DNA of 64,000 nucleotides from Cohnella sp. SGD-V74 (GTDB taxonomy: Bacteria; Bacillota; Bacilli; Paenibacillales; Paenibacillaceae), in assembly GCF_003001675.1 (NCBI RefSeq), contig NZ_PVYW01000005.1, forward strand, positions 1 to 64,000. The letters run 5' to 3'. The position numbers and the translations under genes are program-made. The notes beneath the pieces are model-generated. The model was not told where the DNA came from and made no database searches. It saw only the letters and a list, made by a program, of their open reading frames with translations. Below are positions 57,663 to 64,000 of this stretch, in pieces. Position 1 is the stretch's first letter, and each line of letters starts with the position of its first letter.

Positions 57663-57694
57663 AAGAGTGGGGAAACCCACTCTTTCCGTTTTGT
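57663..57694 (+). terminator. Hairpin in the rimP leader (terminator or attenuator)
   Basis: A perfect 9-bp stem AAGAGTGGG-GAAA-CCCACTCTT is followed by TCCGTTTTG. It lies downstream of the rimP promoter and may attenuate the nusA operon, or stop transcripts from polC. Confidence 0.5.
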
Positions 57695-57780
57695 CTGCGG
57701 GTCTTTAAGGCTGCGAACGCATATTTGCGAGCAGATGCGAAGGCTGCGGCCATCCATTTGGAACTTCGGGAGGTATATTA

Positions 57781-58242
57781 TTGAATTCACCGCAAATCAA
57801 ATCCATCGTGGAAAACTGCGCGACCTCCTATCTGGAGGAGAACGGGTTGGAACTGGTGGACGTGGAATACGTGAAAGAGGGAAGCAACTGGTTTTTGCGT
57901 ATTTACGTGGATAAGGAAGGCGGCATCGACATTGACGATTGCGGCCGTTTTTCCGAATTCATCAGCGTAAAGCTGGATGAGCTGGACCCGATCGAAGACG
58001 CGTATTTCCTGGAAGTCAGCTCGCCGGGCGCGGAGCGCCCGCTCAGGAAGGCGCAGGACGTCGTCAAGGCGGTAGGCAAGCACGTGTTCGTGACGACGTA
58101 CGAGAAGATCGACGGAGCCAAGGAGTTTGAAGGACGCCTGGAGGAATTCGACGGCGCGACGCTGGTCGTGACGGTCGGCCGCCGCAAGCAGGCGATCCCT
58201 TACGATAAAGTGGCTTCCGCAAGGCTGGCCATCGTTTTCTAA
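57781..58242 (+). CDS. rimP: Ribosome maturation factor RimP
   Basis: RimP assists 30S subunit assembly. It has 153 residues with [40 protein letters not shown] and the C-terminal SH3-like domain. TTG 57781 follows GGGAGGT by about six bases. First gene of the nusA-infB operon. Confidence 0.95.
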   Translation: MNSPQIKSIVENCATSYLEENGLELVDVEYVKEGSNWFLRIYVDKEGGIDIDDCGRFSEFISVKLDELDPIEDAYFLEVSSPGAERPLRKAQDVVKAVGKHVFVTTYEKIDGAKEFEGRLEEFDGATLVVTVGRRKQAIPYDKVASARLAIVF

Positions 58243-58314
58243 TCTATTTAACGAGGCGCGGGGGGCGGGCAAAGACCGAGGCAACCGCGTATATTGAGGA
58301 GGAATTATGAAGCC

Positions 58315-59412
58315 ATGAGCATGGAGTTTATCGAGGCGCTGTCCGAAATCGAGCGAGAGAAGGGCATCAGCAAGGACGTCCTGATCGAAGCTATCGAAGC
58401 GGCACTTATCTCCAGCTACAAACGCAACTTTAATACGGCGCAGAACGTTCGCGTGGACATCAACCGGGCAACGGGCTTGATTAAAGTGTACGCGCGCAAG
58501 ACGATCGTCGAAGAGGTGCTGGACCCTCGCCTGGAAATTTCGCTGGAAGCGGCCAGGTCGATCTACCCGCACTACCAGATCGACGATATCGCCGAGATCG
58601 AAGTGACTCCGCGCGATTTCGGGCGCATCGCGGCGCAGACGGCGAAGCAGGTCGTCACGCAGCGCATTCGCGAAGCGGAGCGCGGGCTGATCTACCACGC
58701 GTTCGTAGACAAGGAGCAGGACATCGTCACGGGAATCGTGCAGCGGATGGACTTGCGCAACCTGTACGTCGACCTCGGCAAGGTCGAAGCGGCGCTGCCG
58801 CTCACCGAGCTGATGCCGACCGACAAGTTCAAGCAGGGAGACCGCGTCAAATCTTTCATTACGAAAGTCGAAAATACGAGCAAAGGCCCTCAGATCATTC
58901 TGTCGCGCACTCATCCCGGGCTTCTGAAACGGTTGTTCGAGCTCGAAGTTCCCGAAATTTTCGACGGTACGGTTGAAATTCGTTCGGTCGCGCGCGAAGC
59001 GGGCTTCCGTTCGAAGATCGCCGTCTACTCCCGCAACGAGGAAGTCGATCCGGTCGGCTCTTGCGTCGGGCAGCGCGGCACTCGCGTGCAATCGATCGTG
59101 ACCGAGCTGAAGGGCGAGAAAATCGATATCGTCCGTTGGTCCGAAGCGATCGACGAGTACGTGGCGAACGCTCTGAGCCCATCCAAAGTGCTGGAGGTCA
59201 TCGTGTTCGAAGCGGAGAAAATGGCGCGCGTCATCGTGCCGGACTATCAGCTTTCCCTCGCGATCGGCATTAAGGGCCAGAACGCTCGTTTGGCTGCGAA
59301 GCTGACCGGTTGGAAAATCGACATCAAGAGCGAGACGCAGGCGGAGCAGGAATACGGACGTCCGAAGTCGACCGGAGCCACGATGCATCAGGACAGCGTA
59401 TCCATCGACTGA
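58315..59412 (+). CDS. nusA: Transcription termination/antitermination factor NusA
   Basis: NusA modulates pausing, termination and antitermination. It has 365 residues: an N-terminal polymerase-binding domain (SMEFIEALSEIEREKGISKD), S1 domain, and two KH domains (GSCVGQRGTRVQSI, SLAIGIKGQNARLAAKLTGW). The acidic tail of other NusA proteins is short. ATG 58315 is 12 nt after AGGAGG. A three-codon ORF (ATGAAGCCATGA, 58307-58318) lies at better spacing and overlaps the start. Confidence 0.95.
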   Translation: MSMEFIEALSEIEREKGISKDVLIEAIEAALISSYKRNFNTAQNVRVDINRATGLIKVYARKTIVEEVLDPRLEISLEAARSIYPHYQIDDIAEIEVTPRDFGRIAAQTAKQVVTQRIREAERGLIYHAFVDKEQDIVTGIVQRMDLRNLYVDLGKVEAALPLTELMPTDKFKQGDRVKSFITKVENTSKGPQIILSRTHPGLLKRLFELEVPEIFDGTVEIRSVAREAGFRSKIAVYSRNEEVDPVGSCVGQRGTRVQSIVTELKGEKIDIVRWSEAIDEYVANALSPSKVLEVIVFEAEKMARVIVPDYQLSLAIGIKGQNARLAAKLTGWKIDIKSETQAEQEYGRPKSTGATMHQDSVSID

Positions 59413-59423
59413 GGAGGATCGCC

Positions 59424-59744
59424 GTGAGACCAAGGAAAATACCGCAGCGCAAATGCGTGGCTTGCCAAGAGATGATGGCGAAGAAAGAGCTGATCCGGAT
59501 CGTGCGTTCCCCCCAAGGGGAGATTCAGATCGACCTGACGGGCAAGAAGCCGGGCCGGGGAGCTTATCTGTGCGGCAAGGTCGCCTGCTTCAAGCTGGCG
59601 AAGAAGTCGAAAGCGTTCGAGCGCGCTCTGAAGACGCCGGTGGGCGCCGATATCTACGACCGACTGGAAGCCGACTTCATTCAGGTGGAAGAGGAATTCC
59701 AGGCGAACAAGGAGCTGGCGGACGACGATGAAGACGGCGAATAA
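59424..59744 (+). CDS. rnpM: RNase P modulator RnpM (YlxR)
   Basis: YlxR/RnpM binds the RNase P RNA and modulates its activity. It has 106 residues with [20 protein letters not shown] and [14 protein letters not shown] 59424 has GAGGAGG upstream, which rules out the longer open frame. It overlaps the next gene by 17 nt. Confidence 0.92.
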   Translation: MRPRKIPQRKCVACQEMMAKKELIRIVRSPQGEIQIDLTGKKPGRGAYLCGKVACFKLAKKSKAFERALKTPVGADIYDRLEADFIQVEEEFQANKELADDDEDGE

Positions 59745-60060
59745 GGCGTTATCCCGCCTGGGATTGGCGACAAGGGCCGGCAAGCTGATCAGCGGGGAAG
59801 AAATCGTGCTTAAGGCGATCAGATCGGGTGAAGCTAAGCTTGTCTTGCTGGCCGGCGACGCATCGGATAATACGAGGAAGAAAGTTACGGATAAATGCGG
59901 CAGTTACGGCGTGCCGTTGTTAGTCGGTTTTACGCGATTCGAACTGGGATCGGCAGTGGGCAAACCCGAACGCGTCTTGTTCGCGGTAACGGATCGGGGA
60001 TTCGCCGACATGCTGTCGGCCGGTTGGAATCAGCACTCGGAGGTGGAGAATATTGAGTAA
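59728..60060 (+). CDS. ylxQ: L7Ae-family K-turn RNA-binding ribosomal protein (YlxQ)
   Basis: This 110-residue L7Ae/L30e/S12e-family protein binds kink-turn RNA. It contains [31 protein letters not shown] and [18 protein letters not shown]. Located between rnpM and infB, as in Bacillus, and overlapping both. Confidence 0.92.
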   Translation: MKTANKALSRLGLATRAGKLISGEEIVLKAIRSGEAKLVLLAGDASDNTRKKVTDKCGSYGVPLLVGFTRFELGSAVGKPERVLFAVTDRGFADMLSAGWNQHSEVENIE

Positions 60061-63000
60061 GCAAGATCAAACGGACAACAAAGATAAGCTCAGGGTTTAC
60101 GAATATGCGAAACAGCTCAACATGAGCAGCAAGGAAGTCATTACGATTCTGAAAAGAATGAACATGCCCGTCAACAACCATATGAGCGTGATGGAGGACG
60201 GCATGACGAACGCGGTGGAGAAGTTCTTCCGCGATATTAAGGCGAACGCGGCCGCGAAAATGGCCCAAGCTTCCGCGAAGCCTGCGGCGGCTGCCGCAGC
60301 TCCGGAGCGCGATCGCCGTCCGCAATCGGGCGGTCAAGGCGCTCCTTCGGGCGGCCAGCAGCAGGCGCGTCAAGCGGCTCCTTCGCAAGCGCCGCAGCAA
60401 AGCCAAGCGCCGGCGGCTCCGGCTGCATCGGCCGCGGCACCGGCGGCAAGCGTAGCTTCCGCGCCGGCTCCGTCCGCGGGCGCTTCTTCGCCGCAGCCGC
60501 AAACGTCCTCGCGCCCGGAAGGGCAGCGGGAAGGGGACTATGGCAACCGCGACGGCAACCGTCCGCAAGGCGGAGGCCAGGGCGGTTACGGCAATCGCGA
60601 CGGCAATCGTCCGCAAGGCGGAGGCCAGGGCGGCTACGGCAATCGTGACGGCAACCGTCCGCAAGGCCAGGGCCAAGGCGGATACAATCGCGACGGCAAC
60701 CGTCCGCAAGGCCAAGGTCAAGGCGGGTACAACCGCGACGGCAACCGTCCGCAAGGCCAAGGTCAAGGCGGGTACAACCGCGATGGCAACCGTCCGCAAG
60801 GCCAAGGCGGCTACGGCAACCGTCCGCAAGGCGGCGGTCAGGGCGGCTATGGCAATCGTCCGCAAGGCGGAGGCCAGGGCGGCGGTCAAGGCGGCTATGG
60901 CAATCGTCCGCAAGGCGGGGGCCAGGGCGGCGGTCAAGGCGGCTACGGCAACCGTCCGCAAGGCGGAGGCCAGGGCGGCGGTCAAGGCGGTTACGGCAAC
61001 CGTCCGCAAGGCGGCGGTCAGGGCGGCGGCCAAGGCGGCTACGGCAATCGTCCGCAAGGCGGCGGTCAGGGTGGCTATGGCAACCGTCCGCAAGGCGGAG
61101 GCCAGGGCGGCGGTCAAGGCGGCTACGGCAACCGTCCGCAGGGCGGCGGCCAAGGCGGCGGTGCGGCGGCAAGCCGTCCGGGTCAAGGCTTCGGAGCGGG
61201 GCGCAGCCCGGCGCCGGCAGCCGCGGGAGCAAGAGGCGGCCGTCCGGGAGACAGCGGTCGTCCGGCAGGACGCGACGGCAAAGGCCGTCCGGGCGAGAGT
61301 GATTTCAAACGCAAGGAAAACAGCCGGTTCGACGACGGCAGAACGAACTTCAGAGGCCCGAAAGGCAAGGGCGGCAAAAATGCTCGCAAGAACAATCAGC
61401 CGCCGCGCGAGAAGATCGACAATACGCCGAAGAAGGTTATCGTTCGCGGCAATATGACCGTTGGCGAGTTGGCTAAGCTGCTGCACAAGGACGCTTCCGA
61501 AGTCATCAAGAAGCTGCTGCTGATGGGCGTTATGGCGACGATCAACCAAGATCTGGACCTGGATACCGTCCTGCTCGTCGTTTCCGAATACGGCGTCGAA
61601 GCCGAAGTGAAAATCGTCGTCGAGGATACGCAGTTCGAGACGATCGAAGAGAACGACAATCCGGACGATCTCGTTAGCCGTCCTCCGGTCGTTACGATCA
61701 TGGGTCACGTCGACCACGGTAAAACGACGCTGCTCGACGCGATTCGCGAGACGAAGGTTGCGAGCGGAGAAGCCGGCGGCATTACCCAGCATATCGGCGC
61801 TTACCAAGTCGAGATCAACGGGAAGAAAATTACGTTCCTGGATACCCCGGGTCACGAAGCGTTCACGACGATGCGCGCCCGCGGAGCCCAGGTTACCGAT
61901 ATTACGATTCTTGTCGTAGCTGCGGACGACGGCGTCATGCCGCAGACGGTCGAGGCGATCGCCCACGCGAAAGCGGCCAACGTGCCGATTATCGTCGCGG
62001 TCAACAAGATCGACAAGCCGGGCGCAAACCCGGATAAAGTGAAGCAAGAGCTGACCGAGTACGGCCTCGTGCAAGAGGAGTGGGGCGGAGATACGATCTT
62101 CGTCGAAGTGTCCGCGAAGCAGCGCCTGAACTTGGACGGCTTGCTGGAGATGATCCTGCTCGTCGCCGAGGTGAACGACTACAAGGCGAACCCGGACAAA
62201 CGGGCGCGCGGTACGGTTATGGAAGCCGAGCTCGACAAAGGCAAAGGGCCGGTTGCCCGCATTCTCGTTCAGAACGGTACGCTGAAGGTCGGCGACGCGT
62301 TCGTCGCGGGCGACTGCTTCGGACGGATTCGCGCGATGACGAACGACCGCGGACGCCGGATCAAAGAAGCGGGTCCTTCGACGCCGGTGGAAATTACCGG
62401 TTTGACGGAGGTGCCGCAAGCGGGCGATCCGTTCATGGTGTTCGAGGACGAGCGCAAAGCGCGCGAAATTTCCGACAAGCGTTCGATCAAGACGCGCCAA
62501 TCGCAGATGAAGGCGAACCAAGCGGTTACGCTGGAAGATCTGTTCAGCAAGATCAAGGAAGGCGACATCAAGGAGCTCAACGTCATCCTCAAGGCAGACG
62601 TACAAGGCTCCCTGGAAGCTCTCAAGGGCTCGCTGGAGAAAATCGAGATCGAAGGCGTTCGCGTTCGCACGATCTACAGCGGCGTAGGCGCGATTACGGA
62701 GTCCGATATTATTCTCGCATCGGCTTCCTCCGCGATCGTGATCGGCTTTAACGTACGTCCGGAGCCGCGCGCGCAAGGCATCGCCGAGCAGGAGAAAGTG
62801 GACGTTCGTCTCCACTCGATCATCTACAAAGTGATCGAAGAGATCGAATACGCGATGAAGGGGATGCTCGATCCGGTATTCAAGGAGAAGGTTATCGGTC
62901 ACGCGGAAGTTCGCGAGACGTTCAAGGTGACGAAGGTCGGCACGATCGCCGGCTGTATGGTTACCGACGGCAAAATCTCCCGGAACGCGGAAGCTCGCCT

Positions 63001-63175
63001 GACGCGCGGCGGAATCGTCGTCTACACAGGCAAGATCGATTCCCTCAAGCGGTTCAAGGATGATGCGAAGGAAGTATCGGAAGGCTATGAATGCGGAATT
63101 ACGCTCGATAAGTTCAACGACATTCAGCAGGGCGACGTCATCGAAGCGTTCGTCATGGAGAGCGTCGAGCGCTAA
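60053..63175 (+). CDS. infB: Translation initiation factor IF-2 with long Gly-rich repeat linker
   Basis: IF-2 is the GTPase that brings initiator tRNA to the 30S subunit. It has 1040 residues (716 in B. subtilis). An N-terminal IF2_N module ([20 protein letters not shown]) is followed by an Ala/Gln region. A repetitive Gly/Gln/Asn/Arg/Pro tract (about 162-370) and a basic region lead to a second IF2_N (about 462-510). The G domain (GHVDHGKT at 551-558, [15 protein letters not shown]) and C-terminal tRNA-binding domains are complete. TTG 60053 follows GGAGGTGGAG and overlaps ylxQ by 8 nt. Confidence 0.97.
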   Translation: MSKQDQTDNKDKLRVYEYAKQLNMSSKEVITILKRMNMPVNNHMSVMEDGMTNAVEKFFRDIKANAAAKMAQASAKPAAAAAAPERDRRPQSGGQGAPSGGQQQARQAAPSQAPQQSQAPAAPAASAAAPAASVASAPAPSAGASSPQPQTSSRPEGQREGDYGNRDGNRPQGGGQGGYGNRDGNRPQGGGQGGYGNRDGNRPQGQGQGGYNRDGNRPQGQGQGGYNRDGNRPQGQGQGGYNRDGNRPQGQGGYGNRPQGGGQGGYGNRPQGGGQGGGQGGYGNRPQGGGQGGGQGGYGNRPQGGGQGGGQGGYGNRPQGGGQGGGQGGYGNRPQGGGQGGYGNRPQGGGQGGGQGGYGNRPQGGGQGGGAAASRPGQGFGAGRSPAPAAAGARGGRPGDSGRPAGRDGKGRPGESDFKRKENSRFDDGRTNFRGPKGKGGKNARKNNQPPREKIDNTPKKVIVRGNMTVGELAKLLHKDASEVIKKLLLMGVMATINQDLDLDTVLLVVSEYGVEAEVKIVVEDTQFETIEENDNPDDLVSRPPVVTIMGHVDHGKTTLLDAIRETKVASGEAGGITQHIGAYQVEINGKKITFLDTPGHEAFTTMRARGAQVTDITILVVAADDGVMPQTVEAIAHAKAANVPIIVAVNKIDKPGANPDKVKQELTEYGLVQEEWGGDTIFVEVSAKQRLNLDGLLEMILLVAEVNDYKANPDKRARGTVMEAELDKGKGPVARILVQNGTLKVGDAFVAGDCFGRIRAMTNDRGRRIKEAGPSTPVEITGLTEVPQAGDPFMVFEDERKAREISDKRSIKTRQSQMKANQAVTLEDLFSKIKEGDIKELNVILKADVQGSLEALKGSLEKIEIEGVRVRTIYSGVGAITESDIILASASSAIVIGFNVRPEPRAQGIAEQEKVDVRLHSIIYKVIEEIEYAMKGMLDPVFKEKVIGHAEVRETFKVTKVGTIAGCMVTDGKISRNAEARLTRGGIVVYTGKIDSLKRFKDDAKEVSEGYECGITLDKFNDIQQGDVIEAFVMESVER
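60538..61165 (+). repeat. Coding tandem repeats within infB
   Basis: Fourteen copies of an NRPQG-centred unit occur: six with DGNRPQG (15-16 residues each), then eight [12 protein letters not shown] units, five of which carry an extra GGQG step. DNA copies are nearly identical (CGTCCGCAAGGC core), as expected from slippage or recombination. All lengths are multiples of three, so the frame is kept. Confidence 0.9.
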
Positions 63176-63204
63176 TCCCAGCAGCACGCGAAGGTGGGAT
63201 CTGA

Positions 63205-63561
63205 ATGGCCAAATTTCGAGTCGGACGGGTCGGAGAGCAAATTAAAAAAGAAATCAGCAACGTCATTCAGACGGAGCTGAAAGACCCGCGCATCGGTTTT
63301 ATCACGGTAACGGGAGTGGATCTGACGAACGATCTCTCCCTTGCCCGCGTATATCTAAGCATTCTCGGCAGCGAGGAGCAGAAGGAAGAGACGCTGAAGG
63401 CGCTCGGCCGCGCGAACGGTTTTCTCCGTTCGGAGCTGGGGCGGCGGGTGAAGCTCCGCCATACGCCGGCGATCGAATTCCGTTTCGACAGCTCCATCGC
63501 GTATGGCAGCCATATCGAAGATTTGCTGCAGCAAATCAATCAACAATCTTTGGAGTCTTAG
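63205..63561 (+). CDS. rbfA: 30S ribosome-binding factor RbfA
   Basis: RbfA assists late 16S rRNA maturation. It has 118 residues: FRVGRVGEQIKKEISNVIQT, DPRIGFITVTGVDLTNDLS and the C-terminal PAIEFRFDSSIAYGSHIEDL. It follows infB by 29 nt; the ylxP gene found between them in Bacillus is missing. Confidence 0.96.
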   Translation: MAKFRVGRVGEQIKKEISNVIQTELKDPRIGFITVTGVDLTNDLSLARVYLSILGSEEQKEETLKALGRANGFLRSELGRRVKLRHTPAIEFRFDSSIAYGSHIEDLLQQINQQSLES

Positions 63562-63583
63562 AGCTCGCGAGGAGGGAACGGGC

Positions 63584-64000
63584 ATGTGGACCGAACAATT
63601 AAAGGAAGCGGCCGCTTTTATCCGCGACAGGGACGACTTCCTGATCGTTTCTCACGTGCAGCCCGACGGCGATGCGATTAGTTCGACGGTGACCGTAGCC
63701 TGGGCGTTGGAAAAGCTGGGCAAGCGGTATACGATGCTGAACGAGGGCCCTGTGCCCTCGCGGTTGCGGTTTTTGTGGAAGAGTTCGGAAATCCATGCGA
63801 TGGACGATGCGGATCAAGCGGAGAGCGCGGCGACGCCGAGACAGTACCGGAACGTCATCTGCGTCGATTGCGCCGATTACGGCCGGGTCGGCCGGTCGGA
63901 GCAATGGTTCGCTCCCGATGCGGAGCTGCTCAACATCGATCACCATCCGACGAATAACGGCTTCGGCCGCGTGAACTTGATGAAGTTCCATGCGGCCGCC
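63584..64000 (+). CDS. nrnA: DHH-family phosphoesterase, NrnA-like (partial, 5' part)
   Basis: The first 139 codons are present and run off the window. DHH-family motifs are clear: SHVQPDGDAISS (Asp28, Asp30), VICVDCADYGRVG and LLNIDHHPTN. Bifunctional oligoribonuclease/pAp phosphatases (NrnA) at this place, between rbfA and truB, fit best. GGAGGG upstream supports ATG 63584. Confidence 0.85.
   Translation, partial: MWTEQLKEAAAFIRDRDDFLIVSHVQPDGDAISSTVTVAWALEKLGKRYTMLNEGPVPSRLRFLWKSSEIHAMDDADQAESAATPRQYRNVICVDCADYGRVGRSEQWFAPDAELLNIDHHPTNNGFGRVNLMKFHAAA

Noticed and set aside
59930..63187. 1085-codon minus-strand ORF opposite infB
   Set aside because: It mirrors the GC-rich codon pattern and the Gly-rich repeat of infB, has no ribosome site and an Arg/Ala/Leu-rich shadow composition.

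Overview
The window looks like a chromosomal core segment of a GC-rich, motile, spore-former-type Firmicute, most likely in the Paenibacillaceae (Cohnella/Paenibacillus-like). This rests on gene order, on Bacillus-type CodY, PolC, FliY, CheC and CheD, and on strong AGGAGG-type ribosome sites with frequent TTG and GTG starts. Family names come from recognising sequence by eye, with no database search.

Layout. Positions 1-1774 are accessory: an array of fifteen 50-bp tandem units with a truncated sixteenth, then a 167-bp near-palindromic MITE-like element, then AT-rich decayed DNA. Housekeeping genes follow: sucC-sucD (TCA cycle), dprA (DNA uptake), topA, trmFO, hslV-hslU and codY. A terminator closes codY. 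A flagellar and chemotaxis (fla/che) supercluster of about 32 kb comes next, all on the plus strand. It holds rod, export, switch and hook genes (flgB to flhA), then flhF-flhG, cheB-cheA-cheW-cheC-cheD and sigD. A tail of fapA and four small genes follows, including a SwrB-like and a MltG-like protein. Then comes a translation and envelope block: rpsB, tsf, pyrH, frr, uppS, cdsA, dxr, rseP, proS, polC. The window ends with rimP, nusA, rnpM, an L7Ae gene, infB, rbfA and the 5' part of an nrnA-like gene. Every protein gene I accept is on the plus strand.

How the genes work together. CodY can link nutrient state to the motility operon just downstream; an inverted repeat lies between them. The fla/che operon encodes basal body, type III export, switch and chemosensory core, ending with the sigma factor for late flagellar genes. 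The second half couples ribosome production, initiation and RNA maturation with undecaprenyl, phospholipid and isoprenoid precursors.

Most of the window is ordinary and well conserved. The points most worth a second look are: the 50-bp repeat array and adjoining MITE; a ProRS of archaeal/eukaryal type sitting where Bacillus has its own proS; a long inverted repeat with a tiny ORF and a terminator-like leader hairpin before polC; a Gly/Gln/Asn/Arg/Pro repeat expansion in IF-2; the uncertain N-terminus of HslV; and the uncharacterised genes around sigD. I found no defence system, prophage, CRISPR array or tRNA/rRNA gene.
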